64,000 nt of DNA, from the NCBI GenBank assembly GCA_046296655.1, contig JBKBLE010000008.1:16528-80527 (forward strand), read 5' to 3'. Positions 31,658-40,578 of the stretch are shown piece by piece. The translations under genes and the position numbers were made by a program. The stretch's first letter is position 1. Each line of letters starts with the position of its first letter. The DNA is from Cloacibacterium sp046296655 (GTDB lineage: Bacteria; Bacteroidota; Bacteroidia; Flavobacteriales; Weeksellaceae). The notes below the pieces were generated by a model that saw nothing but the letters and a program-made list of their open reading frames with translations, was not told the origin of the DNA and searched no databases.

Positions 31658-33793
31658 ATGAATGCTCCAGAAGCAATTATTGAAAAATTTCAATTGAAAG
31701 ACGGGAGAGAAGTCTCCATTGAAACAGGAAGATTAGCAAAACAAGCTAATGGTTCTGTAGTAGTAAAATGTGGCGGAACAATGCTCCTTGCAACAGTGGT
31801 AGCCAACAAAGACGCAAATCCAGGGGTAGATTTCTTGCCTCTAACGGTAGATTACAGAGAAAAATTCTACGCAGGTGGTAAAATTCCAGGAAATTTCTTT
31901 AGAAGAGAAACAAAACCTTCTGATGATGAGGTTCTTACCATGAGATTAGTAGACAGAGTTCTTCGTCCGCTTTTCCCAGAAGATTTCCACGCAGAAGTTC
32001 AAGTAATGATTTCCCTAATTTCTTACGATGAGCAAACAATGCCAGAAGCTTTAGCTGGTTTAGCCGCTTCAGCAGCAATTGCTATTACAGATATTCCTTT
32101 CAACGGGCCAATGTCTGAAGTAAGAGTAATAAGAATAGACGGTGAACTTTCTATCAACCCAAGTATCGAAAATCTTAAAAAAGCAGATTTAGATATTATG
32201 GTAGGTGCTACCAAAGACTCTATCGTAATGGTAGAAGGTGAAATGAAAGAAATTTCTGAAGCAGAAATGCTAGAAGCGATTAAGTACGCTCACGAAGAAA
32301 TTAAAGTTCAAATCGAAGCACAAGAAAGATTAGCAGCGAGAATTCCTGCATCTCAAACCAAAAGAGAATACTGCCACGAAACACACAACGAAGAAATTCG
32401 TGAGAAAGTTTGGGCAGAATGTTATGATAAAGTTTACAACGTAGCAAAAACTCCTTCTGCAAAAGAAGAAAGACACGAAAAATTTGCTGCAGTTTTAGAA
32501 GAATTCCTTTCTCAATATTCAGAAGAAGAAAGAGCAGACGTAGAACCATTTGCTAAAATTTACTACCATGATGTAGAAAAAGAAGCAATGCGTCAAATGA
32601 TTCTAAACGAAGGAATCAGATTAGATGGTAGAGATCCTAAAACGATTCGTCCGATTTGGTCAGAAATCGATTATTTACCAGGAGCTCACGGTTCTGCAAT
32701 CTTTACCAGAGGTGAAACCCAGTCTTTGACGGCAGTAACTTTAGGTTCTATAAAGGATGCCAACATGGTAGATTCTGTTGCCATCAATTATGACGAAAAA
32801 TTCTTCTTACATTATAATTTTCCACCATTTTCTACTGGTGAAGCAAGACCTCTAAGAGGAACTTCAAGAAGAGAAGTTGGTCACGGAAACTTAGCTCAAA
32901 GAGCTTTAGCAGGAATGATTCCTCACGAAAATCCTTATACCATCAGAGTAGTTTCAGATATTTTAGAATCTAACGGTTCTTCTTCTATGGCTACTGTTTG
33001 TGCAGGAACTCTTGCATTAATGGATGCTGGTGTACAAATTACAAAACCCGTTTCTGGTATTGCAATGGGATTAATTACTGACCCGAAATCTGGTAAATTC
33101 ACTGTACTTTCTGATATTTTAGGAGACGAAGATCACTTAGGCGACATGGATTTCAAAGTAACCGGAACCGCCGACGGAATCACCGCTTGCCAAATGGATA
33201 TCAAAATCCAAGGTTTAACCATGGATATCATGGAAACCGCATTAAACCAAGCAAGAGAAGGTAGATTACATATTTTAGGAGAAATGCTTAAAACCATCGA
33301 TAAACCAAGAGCAGATGTGAAACCTCACGCTCCGAAAATAGAAATTTTAGAAATTCCTAAAGATTTCATCGGTGCGGTAATTGGACCTGGAGGTAAAATT
33401 ATCCAACAACTTCAGAAAGATACAGATACTGTAATCTCTATTGAAGAAATGGGAGAAATTGGTAGAATTGAAATCTCTGGAACTGACCGTGAGAAAATCA
33501 ATGCTGCTATTGCTAGTATAAACGAAATTACTTTTGTGCCAGTTGTAGGTACTGTTTATAAAGGTAAAGTAGTAAAAGTAATGGATTTCGGTGCTTTCGT
33601 AGCTATTGCAAAAGGAATCGAAGGTTTACTACACATCTCAGAAATCGAATGGAAGAGATTAGATAAAGTTCCGTATGCGGAAGGTGATGAAGTAGAAGTG
33701 AAATTTATGGGTTATGATGATCGTAAGAAAATGAGACTTTCTAGAAAAGTTCTTTTACCAAGACCACCAAGACCAGAACAAAAGCCTAGATGA
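31658..33793 (+). CDS. pnp: Polyribonucleotide nucleotidyltransferase (PNPase)
   Basis: A 711-residue phosphorolytic 3'-5' exoribonuclease, a core of mRNA decay. Two RNase PH domains (roughly residues 5-140 and 320-460) flank a helical linker. The second has FTRGETQSL and GTSRREVGHGNLAQRAL. A KH domain (IGPGGKIIQQLQ) and an S1 domain (GTVYKGKVVKVMDFGAFV) follow. ATG at 31658 is preferred; the TTG at 31637 lies within the leader. The frame ends at 33793, but an acidic, Pro-rich tail (DDGDAPKPEGEQPTEQA, stop at 33840-33842) continues in another frame, which suggests a one-base insertion or two-base loss near 33781-33790. Confidence 0.94.
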   Translation: MNAPEAIIEKFQLKDGREVSIETGRLAKQANGSVVVKCGGTMLLATVVANKDANPGVDFLPLTVDYREKFYAGGKIPGNFFRRETKPSDDEVLTMRLVDRVLRPLFPEDFHAEVQVMISLISYDEQTMPEALAGLAASAAIAITDIPFNGPMSEVRVIRIDGELSINPSIENLKKADLDIMVGATKDSIVMVEGEMKEISEAEMLEAIKYAHEEIKVQIEAQERLAARIPASQTKREYCHETHNEEIREKVWAECYDKVYNVAKTPSAKEERHEKFAAVLEEFLSQYSEEERADVEPFAKIYYHDVEKEAMRQMILNEGIRLDGRDPKTIRPIWSEIDYLPGAHGSAIFTRGETQSLTAVTLGSIKDANMVDSVAINYDEKFFLHYNFPPFSTGEARPLRGTSRREVGHGNLAQRALAGMIPHENPYTIRVVSDILESNGSSSMATVCAGTLALMDAGVQITKPVSGIAMGLITDPKSGKFTVLSDILGDEDHLGDMDFKVTGTADGITACQMDIKIQGLTMDIMETALNQAREGRLHILGEMLKTIDKPRADVKPHAPKIEILEIPKDFIGAVIGPGGKIIQQLQKDTDTVISIEEMGEIGRIEISGTDREKINAAIASINEITFVPVVGTVYKGKVVKVMDFGAFVAIAKGIEGLLHISEIEWKRLDKVPYAEGDEVEVKFMGYDDRKKMRLSRKVLLPRPPRPEQKPR

Positions 33794-33849
33794 CGGAGAC
33801 GCTCCAAAACCAGAAGGAGAACAACCAACAGAACAAGCATAAAAATAGA

Positions 33850-33878
33850 AACTCTCGCAATTTTGCGGGAGTTTTTTT
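33850..33878 (+). terminator. pnp terminator
   Basis: AACTCTCGCAATTTTGCGGGAGTT followed by seven T; one G-T mismatch in the stem. Confidence 0.75.
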
Positions 33879-34236
33879 ATTACGTCTCCTTCACGCTATA
33901 ATATTCTAAAAGTCTATGGAGAAATTTTTTAAATCGTAGTTTTATAGTTCTCATATTTTTACTTTTTAGATGTTCAAAAATAGGGGTATCCTTTTTGTGA
34001 TTCAATTACACTTTTGTGTGATTTTTTGAGGAATTTTTTTAGAAAAATCTAAAAATGTTTTTCGGAGTGTATTCATAGATTGTCATTTTTATTTAGATTG
34101 TATTGATATTATTTAGTTAAATCTCTCAAAACCTAAAAAATATTCTCATTTTTTGGAGGCTGATAAATCTCAAGTGTAAAATTTTCATGGTTTAGTCAAA
34201 TTCTTGTATTTTTGAAAATAAACAAATTAAAAAATT
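33879..34236. other. AT-rich gap before fhs
   Basis: 358 nt with no credible frame, hairpin or repeat on either strand. The only signal is a TATTTTTG box (34207-34214), 23 nt before the fhs ATG. Confidence 0.5.
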
Positions 34237-35913
34237 ATGAGCTTTCCTACAGACTTAGAAATAGCGCAATCGGCAGATATTAAACATATTAGAGAAATTG
34301 CAGATAAAATCGGTATAGACCGAGAAGATTTAGAGTATTACGGGAAATACAAAGCGAAAATCCCTTTAAAATACATCAACGAAGAAAATATTAAAAAATC
34401 TAAACTGATTTTGGTTTCAGCGATTAATCCTACTCCAGCTGGTGAAGGTAAAACCACTGTTTCTGTTGGTTTGTGTGACGGATTGAATAAAATCGGTAAA
34501 AAAGCCATCGCAGTTTTGCGTGAGCCAAGTTTAGGCCCAGTTTTCGGGATAAAAGGTGGAGCAGCAGGTGGTGGTTACGCACAAGTTATTCCGATGGTAG
34601 ATATTAATCTGCATTTCACAGGAGATTTTTCGGCGGTAGAAAAAGCCAATAATTTACTTTCTGCATTGATTGATAATAACCTTCAAGATAAAAAAAGAAG
34701 TTTAAATATAGACCCTAGAACCATCGTTTGGAAACGTGTAATGGATATGAATGACCGAAGTCTTCGTCATATTGTGGTAGGTTTGGGCGGTTCTAATAAC
34801 GGAATTACGCGTGAAGAAGGTTTCAATATTACACCAGCATCAGAAGTGATGGCAATTCTTTGTCTTTCTAAAGATTTCGAAGATTTAAAAAACAGATTAG
34901 GAAATATTTTCGTAGGCTATACTTTTGATAAAAAACCAATTTACGCCAGAGATTTAAATGCTCAAGGAGCGATGGCGATTTTATTAAAAGACGCCATTCG
35001 TCCGAATTTAGTACAGACTTTAGAAGGAAATCCAGCGATTCTTCATGGTGGCCCTTTCGCGAATATTGCGCAAGGAACCAATACGATTATCGCAACTAAA
35101 ATGGGACTTTCTCTAGCAGATTTTGTAGTAACAGAAGCAGGTTTCGGAGCAGATTTGGGCGCAGAAAAATTCATGCACATCAAAGGATATTATGGAAATT
35201 TAAAACCAGATGCTTATGTTTTAGTGGCTACCATTAGAGCTTTAAGATATCACGGTGGTGCTAAAAAAGGCGAATACGAAAAACCGAATCTTGCAGCAGT
35301 AGAAAAAGGCATTGAAAACCTTAAAAAACATATCGAAAACGGCTTTAAATGGCAATTAAAACCAATTGTAGCGATTAATCATTTTGCAACAGATTCAGAA
35401 GAAGAAATCAATTTTGTAAAGGCAGAATGCGAAAAATTAGGAGTGAAAGCCATTCTCGCAGATGAATTTACGATGGGTGGAGAAGGCATGAAAGCACTCG
35501 CAGAAGAAGTAGCAAGTTGTGCATTTAACTGCGGTAATAATTTTAAACCTTTATACAGTGTGGAAGATTCTGTGGAACACAAAATCGAAACAATTGCAAA
35601 AGAAGTTTATGGAGCAGACAGCGCTGTATTTTCTCAGAAAGCTAAAAATCAGTTAAAATCCATTTATGAACTTGGACTAGATAAATTGCCAATTTGTATG
35701 GCAAAAACTCAAAAATCTTTATCGGATGATGAGAAAAAAATCGGAAGACCAACTGGTTTCAAAGTGACTGTTCGTGAATTTGAATTTGCAGCAGGAGCAG
35801 GATTCATTATCCCAATTCTAGGAGATATGATGAGAATGCCTGGTTTACCAAGTATTCCAGCAGCAGAAGGAATGAATATTGACAAAGATGGCGTCATTAC
35901 TGGATTAAGCTAA
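34237..35913 (+). CDS. fhs: Formate-tetrahydrofolate ligase
   Basis: A 558-residue enzyme making 10-formyl-tetrahydrofolate from formate, ATP and tetrahydrofolate. The P-loop-like ATP site NPTPAGEGKTT is at residues 64-74. LREPSLGPVFGIKGGAAGGG and FTGDFSAVEKANNLL are family hallmarks. The C-terminal VREFEFAAGAGFIIPILGD is also typical. It is monocistronic, with a likely -7 box TATTTTTG and its own terminator. It supplies one-carbon units alongside serine metabolism (sdaA in this window drains serine instead). Confidence 0.96.
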   Translation: MSFPTDLEIAQSADIKHIREIADKIGIDREDLEYYGKYKAKIPLKYINEENIKKSKLILVSAINPTPAGEGKTTVSVGLCDGLNKIGKKAIAVLREPSLGPVFGIKGGAAGGGYAQVIPMVDINLHFTGDFSAVEKANNLLSALIDNNLQDKKRSLNIDPRTIVWKRVMDMNDRSLRHIVVGLGGSNNGITREEGFNITPASEVMAILCLSKDFEDLKNRLGNIFVGYTFDKKPIYARDLNAQGAMAILLKDAIRPNLVQTLEGNPAILHGGPFANIAQGTNTIIATKMGLSLADFVVTEAGFGADLGAEKFMHIKGYYGNLKPDAYVLVATIRALRYHGGAKKGEYEKPNLAAVEKGIENLKKHIENGFKWQLKPIVAINHFATDSEEEINFVKAECEKLGVKAILADEFTMGGEGMKALAEEVASCAFNCGNNFKPLYSVEDSVEHKIETIAKEVYGADSAVFSQKAKNQLKSIYELGLDKLPICMAKTQKSLSDDEKKIGRPTGFKVTVREFEFAAGAGFIIPILGDMMRMPGLPSIPAAEGMNIDKDGVITGLS

Positions 35914-35935
35914 TCTTTAGACCATGTAAAATAAC

Positions 35936-35964
35936 AAACCGACTTTTTATAAAGTCGGTTTTTT
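35936..35964 (+). terminator. fhs terminator
   Basis: AACCGACTTTTTATAAAGTCGGTT with a T run. Confidence 0.8.
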
Positions 35965-36071
35965 GTGAAATTCTGTAAATATTTATGGAAATTCTATAAA
36001 ATATTTTTCATGGATTTGTAGAATCTTTGTATCAACAAAAAACACCAATCACAAAATATAAAAACAATATT

Positions 36072-36197
36072 ATGAAAAATGTAAGATCAAAAATATTCAC
36101 TGCGATTTTAGCTTATGTAGCTCCGATTGCGATTAATTATTTGATGAATAGATTTCTGAACAAGAAATCTAAACCGCAAGTAAAATCTACGCTATAA
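36072..36197 (+). CDS. 41-residue hydrophobic small protein
   Basis: A short frame MKNVRSKIFTAILAYVAPIA followed by INYLMNRFLNKKSKP, with a basic amino end, one hydrophobic stretch (residues ~9-28) and a basic tail. It looks like a single-span small membrane protein. It stands alone, with an AT-rich upstream region and a hairpin at 36246 downstream. No family is recognised; coding is inferred from ATG, composition and the following terminator. Confidence 0.5.
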   Translation: MKNVRSKIFTAILAYVAPIAINYLMNRFLNKKSKPQVKSTL

Positions 36198-36245
36198 CAA
36201 TATAGTTTCAACTTAAATCAGTTTTCTCAATTATTTAATTTTTTA

Positions 36246-36283
36246 GCTCTCGAGATGTTATTTTAACTTTCGGGAGCTTTTTA
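36246..36283 (+). terminator. Hairpin after the 41-residue protein
   Basis: AGCTCTCGAGA pairs imperfectly with TTTCGGGAGCT before TTTTTAG. Confidence 0.55.
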
Positions 36284-36307
36284 GTGATAAAACTCAGATG
36301 TTTATTA

Positions 36308-36339
36308 TTGGAATATTTCAGATAAAAACTGTAACTTTG
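36308..36339 (+). promoter_or_regulatory. Promoter of a candidate small RNA
   Basis: TTG (36308-36310), 21 nt, TAACTTTG (36332-36339): a complete Bacteroidota-type promoter with no gene behind it. Confidence 0.6.
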
Positions 36340-36344
36340 TGAAA

Positions 36345-36466
36345 TGAAAGATAATAACTTATAAAATGTAGACGGCTTTCTTTAAAGCCTCAATTTTATA
36401 ACTATTTTCATAATTTTTAAGTTTTTATGTTAGACTTCGCTTGAGCCATTCAAGCGAAGTTTTTTA
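36345..36466 (+). ncRNA. Candidate small RNA, ~120 nt
   Basis: Between the promoter at 36308-36339 and a strong terminator at 36433-36466 there is no frame longer than six codons (ATGAAAGATAATAACTTATAA). The transcript would contain an internal hairpin GGCTTTCTTTAAAGCC and the terminator stem. I know no family that fits. Confidence 0.4.
36433..36466 (+). terminator. Terminator of the candidate small RNA
   Basis: GACTTCGCTTGA pairs with TCAAGCGAAGT and is followed by six T. Confidence 0.75.
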
Positions 36467-36570
36467 TTGATAGAAGAAATTAAATATAGAAATTGAAATT
36501 TCTTAACATACATCAATGACTTCGTATCAGAAATAAGACTATTTTTGTCTCATTAAAAAATATAAAGATT

Positions 36571-37134
36571 ATGATTAAAAAAATTGCATTATCATTAGTA
36601 CTAGTATCAGGACTAGCTTTTGGACAAGCTAAAAAAGTAGTTTCTTCTGACGTTCACTGGTGGGGTTATAAAATCGCTAAAACTGAAGCGTCTTCTCACG
36701 ATGGAACGGTAAACGTGAAAAACGGAACTGTAGTTTTAAAGAAAAACGCTCTAGTTGGCGGTACTTTTGTATTAGATATGACTTCTATTAACGCTACTGA
36801 TTTACAAGGTGAATATCAACAAAAATTAAACGGTCACCTTAAAAATGGCGATTTCTTCGAAGTTGATAAATATCCTACTGCTACTTTCAAAATCACTTCT
36901 GTGAAAAAAGGAGCTAATGGTAAAAGTATCGTTACAGGAAATCTTACTGTTAAAGGAAAAACTAATGCAGTTTCTTTCCCAGCTAAAATTTCAGTTAAAA
37001 ACGGCGTAGTAACTTTAGAATCTGATAAATTTACTATCGACAGACAAAAATGGGACATAGCTTATAAATCTACTATGCAAGATGTAGTAATAAAAGACGA
37101 TATAGATTTGGTTGTTAAACTAACAGCGAAATAG
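36571..37134 (+). CDS. YceI family protein
   Basis: A 187-residue exported lipocalin-like protein. The signal peptide ends LAFGQA. The mature start VVSSDVHWWGYKIAKTEASSH and the segments GTFVLDMTSINATD and GHLKNGDFFEVDKYP are hallmarks of YceI, a barrel that binds isoprenoid-type lipids in characterised members. A TATTTTTG box (36540-36547) lies upstream. It is monocistronic. Confidence 0.92.
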   Translation: MIKKIALSLVLVSGLAFGQAKKVVSSDVHWWGYKIAKTEASSHDGTVNVKNGTVVLKKNALVGGTFVLDMTSINATDLQGEYQQKLNGHLKNGDFFEVDKYPTATFKITSVKKGANGKSIVTGNLTVKGKTNAVSFPAKISVKNGVVTLESDKFTIDRQKWDIAYKSTMQDVVIKDDIDLVVKLTAK

Positions 37135-37235
37135 TTTTTTTCAATTGTGTTTTTAGAGAATCCTAAAGAAATTTTCTTTAGGATTTGTTGTTTTTAATCT
37201 GTAAATTTATACAGAATTAATAAGCTAATAATCGC

Positions 37236-37883
37236 ATGAAATTATATGTCATCAGTGGATTGGGAGCAGATGGAAGTATTTTTGAGTACATCCAGTTTCC
37301 TAAAAAGTTTACCGAAATTATCTACATCGACTGGTTAATTCCTAATTACAACGAAAGTTTTGAAAACTATGTCAATAGAATGGCCGAAAAAGTAGATGTC
37401 AGCGAAAAATTCTGTTTACTAGGTTATTCTTTTGGAGGAATTATGGTGCAAGAAATTCATAAGCTGAAACCTGCCGAAAAAGTAGTGATTCTGGGAAGTA
37501 TAAAGTCTGATAAAGAAATGTCTATCACCTTTCATTTGGCAAAAAGTTCTAGAATTTTTGCGAAACTTCCCGAAAGTTATTTCTCCGAAAAAACCATCAA
37601 ATCTTATGCCTTTTTCAGAAAATTATTTGAACCGAATAATCCTAAGCTTTGGCAATATTTTAAGGTGCAAAATCCTACTTATCTGAAATGGAGCATCAAT
37701 AAAATCTTAGAATGGAAACATGAAGAAGATTCAAACGTTATCCAGATTTTAGCAGATAAAGACATTGTTTTTCCCGTAAAAAATTCTAAACCCAATTATG
37801 TCATAAAAGGCGGAACACACCTTTTCCCAGTAACTAAAGCCAAGGAAGTTTCTAAAATTTTAGAAGAAGTTTTCAGCGAGTGA
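37236..37883 (+). CDS. Small alpha/beta hydrolase
   Basis: A 215-residue alpha/beta hydrolase without signal peptide. The elbow LLGYSFGGIMVQE supplies the nucleophile Ser. LADKDIVFP provides the likely Asp and GGTHLFP the likely His. The lid region is short. The substrate is unknown; esterase or thioesterase are reasonable guesses. Its stop abuts the stop of the convergent MCE gene. Confidence 0.82.
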   Translation: MKLYVISGLGADGSIFEYIQFPKKFTEIIYIDWLIPNYNESFENYVNRMAEKVDVSEKFCLLGYSFGGIMVQEIHKLKPAEKVVILGSIKSDKEMSITFHLAKSSRIFAKLPESYFSEKTIKSYAFFRKLFEPNNPKLWQYFKVQNPTYLKWSINKILEWKHEEDSNVIQILADKDIVFPVKNSKPNYVIKGGTHLFPVTKAKEVSKILEEVFSE

Positions 37884-38888
37884 TTATTTTTGGTTTTTCT
37901 GAGCTTTTTGTTTCTCCTTTTCCAATTTTTTGAAATAACCTCTGAAGAAAATATTATGTTTCAGCGCTTCCAGATTTTGGTTCAGTAAAACACTTGCCTG
38001 ATTTAGATTATTCATCGTAGAATCTATATTTTTAACCAAATTGGCATTGTTAGAAAGGTAATTGATGGCGCCTTTTCCGTTTTTAGCATTGCTGATGGTT
38101 TCGTTTAGATTTTCTACAGTTTTATTGATATTTTGAGAAGATTCATCTAGGTGAGTTAGCGCTCTTCGCATTTTATTGGCCACAGCAGAATCTTTAAGCA
38201 CCGCAACAATGTTTTCTTTGTCATTAATTCCTGCAAGAATTTTATTCACTTCATTAATGGTTCTCGTGGTTTCGTAGCTGGTTTTCTTAATGTTGGCAAT
38301 GCTGTTTTTAAGGTCAGAAATCCCATATTTCACATCTTGACTTAGCGTTTTGTCATTCAGCAACATACTGAGTGTTCCTGTTCCGTTATTGATTTTTTCA
38401 GAAACTTCTAGAATATTTGCCGTAATTTGTTCAGCATTGTTATTGGTTTTGTTAATGGTTTTGAGCAAATCTTCAGTAGTAAGTCTTTCTTCTGCTTTTA
38501 AAATGTCTCCAGATTTTGCAAGGGCTGCATTTCCTGAATTCGGTGTGATGTTGACAATCATATTTCCTACCAAACCATCAGAAGCAATACTTGCCACTGC
38601 ATTTTTTTTGATGAATTTCATCGCAGTTTTGTCGATATTCATTTCTACATTAATGAGCGTATCGTTGATGATTTCTATTTTCTTAACATAGCCCACATTA
38701 ATTCCAGAAAAACGGACATTATTCCCTTCTTGCAAGCCATTTACATTTTCGAAATGCGCTTTTAAAGTCTCGGTTTTACCAAAAAATTGCTGTCTGTTTC
38801 CAATAAAGTAAACAGCTATAATGAAAATGATGGTTCCGAGGATAACAAATATTCCGAGTCTTAATTTTTGAGCAACTGATTTTTCCAT
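37884..38888 (-). CDS. MCE-domain protein, MlaD-like
   Basis: A 334-residue protein with one N-terminal membrane span (residues ~9-30). An MCE domain (residues ~38-115) follows, with LKAHFENVNGLQEGNNVRFSG. A long helical, coiled-coil-like part then carries repeated Asn- and Lys-rich stretches. MlaD-type hexamers form the periplasmic lipid channel of an ABC importer or exporter. It is third in a minus-strand operon after the permease and the ATPase (13-nt gap). Lipid transport across the envelope is the expected function. Confidence 0.9.
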   Translation of the reverse strand: MEKSVAQKLRLGIFVILGTIIFIIAVYFIGNRQQFFGKTETLKAHFENVNGLQEGNNVRFSGINVGYVKKIEIINDTLINVEMNIDKTAMKFIKKNAVASIASDGLVGNMIVNITPNSGNAALAKSGDILKAEERLTTEDLLKTINKTNNNAEQITANILEVSEKINNGTGTLSMLLNDKTLSQDVKYGISDLKNSIANIKKTSYETTRTINEVNKILAGINDKENIVAVLKDSAVANKMRRALTHLDESSQNINKTVENLNETISNAKNGKGAINYLSNNANLVKNIDSTMNNLNQASVLLNQNLEALKHNIFFRGYFKKLEKEKQKAQKNQK

Positions 38889-38901
38889 GTTTTTAAAAAA
38901 C

Positions 38902-39651
38902 TTATTTAAAAAATGCTTTTACTTTTGGGTCTTGTGAAGTGGAAAGTTCGGCAAAAGTTCCTTCTGCATAATTTTTTCCGTCAATCAGTAAAATCATTCT
39001 ATTAGCAATAACTCTAGCACAGTCTACATCATGCGTGATGATGATCGATGAGGTTTTATATTTTTCTTGCACCGATTTCATGAGCAAGATAATTTCTTTA
39101 GAAGTAATCGGGTCTAAACCGGTGGTTGGTTCATCATAAATGATGATTTTTGGTTTCAGAATAAGCGTTCTGGCAAGAGCAACTCTTCTTTTCATACCGC
39201 CTGAAAGTTCATTCGGCATTAAATCAATTACATTTTTGAGTCCCACATTTTGCAGCGCTTCTTCTACCAAAGGCAAAGTGTCTTTTACATTTCCAAACTT
39301 TGAAATATGTCTTCTGAGCGGAAACTCTAGATTTTCTCTCACCGTCATAGAATCATAGAGCGCACTTCCTTGAAATAAAAATCCAATGTCTGCTCTTATT
39401 TCGTCTAAAGATTTCAGAGAAAGATGCTCTAATTTTTGGCTCATAATTTCTATCGTTCCGCTGTCTGGAATTTCTAAACCAATCAAACATTTTATCATCA
39501 CCGATTTTCCAGAGCCAGATTTTCCCATAATCACTAGATTTTCTCCTTGATAAAGATTTAGGTTAAATCCGTCCAAAACTACATTGTCTCCATATTTTTT
39601 ATAGAGATTTTCAATTTTGATGATCGGTTCATGTGCAGCATTCGGATTCAT
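38902..39651 (-). CDS. ABC transporter ATPase, MlaF-like
   Basis: A 249-residue ATPase: Walker A GKSGSGKS (43-50), signature ELSGGMKRRVALAR, Walker B IIIYDEPTTGLDPI and H-loop ITHDVDCAR. The GLDPI and VMIKCLIGLE segments match MlaF (Ttg2A). It lies 1 nt from the permease gene and works with it and the MCE protein. Confidence 0.93.
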   Translation of the reverse strand: MNPNAAHEPIIKIENLYKKYGDNVVLDGFNLNLYQGENLVIMGKSGSGKSVMIKCLIGLEIPDSGTIEIMSQKLEHLSLKSLDEIRADIGFLFQGSALYDSMTVRENLEFPLRRHISKFGNVKDTLPLVEEALQNVGLKNVIDLMPNELSGGMKRRVALARTLILKPKIIIYDEPTTGLDPITSKEIILLMKSVQEKYKTSSIIITHDVDCARVIANRMILLIDGKNYAEGTFAELSTSQDPKVKAFFK

Positions 39652-39652
39652 T

Positions 39653-40432
39653 TTATTCTATAAAAATATTGGTAATTAATACAGCGATAAAATCGATAAC
39701 AAACAATAACATAGAGGAGTAAACCACCGCAGAATTGGCGGCAATTCCTACACCTCGTGTTCCAGATTTACATTGGTATCCTTTGAAACAACCTACCATT
39801 CCTATGGCAAAACCAAAGAAAAAAGTCTTGATGGTTGCAGGAAGCAAATCACTAAATTCTATATTGTCAAAAACTTGATTAAAATATTGTAAAAAAGAAA
39901 CATCACCTTTTAGATTTTCTACCAAATAAGACCCGAAAATTGCGATAAAATCACTGTAAAAAACCAAAATCGGTAACATAGCAGTCGTCGCAAGAATTCT
40001 AGTCACTACCAAATATTTAAAAGGATTGGTTCCCGAAACTTCCATAGCGTCTATTTGTTCGGTTACACGCATAGAACCTATTTCCGCACCTATTCCAGAG
40101 CCTATTTTTCCTGCACAAATCAGCCCAGTAATAATCGGCCCGATTTCTCTAATAATGGAAATACTCACCATGGAAGGCATCCAAGAAACAGCACCAAATT
40201 CCATTAAAGTAGGACGGGTTTGTAAAGTGAAAACCAAACCGATGATAAATCCCGTAACAGAAACTAGAAAAAGTGAGCGGTTACCAATGCTGTAACATTG
40301 TTTCAGAAATTCTTGAAATTCATAAGGTTTTTTATAAAATTCTTTTAAAAATCTTATGCTGAAATAGCTCATTTCGCCTATCTCTACGATGAAGTTTTTT
40401 AAAGATTGTGATATTTGATAAAAAACTTTCAT
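39653..40432 (-). CDS. ABC transporter permease, MlaE-like
   Basis: A 259-residue inner-membrane protein with about five hydrophobic segments. The conserved SISIIREIGPIITGLICAGKIG and GAEIGSMRVTEQIDAMEV regions are the MlaE/YrbE signature. It opens the operon MlaE-MlaF-MlaD. The cargo is presumably phospholipid; the direction is not given by sequence. Confidence 0.93.
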   Translation of the reverse strand: MKVFYQISQSLKNFIVEIGEMSYFSIRFLKEFYKKPYEFQEFLKQCYSIGNRSLFLVSVTGFIIGLVFTLQTRPTLMEFGAVSWMPSMVSISIIREIGPIITGLICAGKIGSGIGAEIGSMRVTEQIDAMEVSGTNPFKYLVVTRILATTAMLPILVFYSDFIAIFGSYLVENLKGDVSFLQYFNQVFDNIEFSDLLPATIKTFFFGFAIGMVGCFKGYQCKSGTRGVGIAANSAVVYSSMLLFVIDFIAVLITNIFIE

Positions 40433-40512
40433 AAGAACATTTAAGCTTCTATCAAATTTACTGAAATTTCTTTATTTATCCTTAAAATTCCTGTTAATTA
40501 TTTGATAACAAA

Positions 40513-40550
40513 CAAAAACCGCGGTCATTTTTTATGACAGCGGAAAACTT
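40513..40550 (-). terminator. Terminator of the ABC1 kinase gene
   Basis: On the minus strand CCGCTGTCAT pairs with ATGACCGCGG before a T run. It separates this gene from the Mla operon. Confidence 0.7.
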
Positions 40551-40578
40551 TTTATTTTGCGACTTGTTTTTTTGGTGA

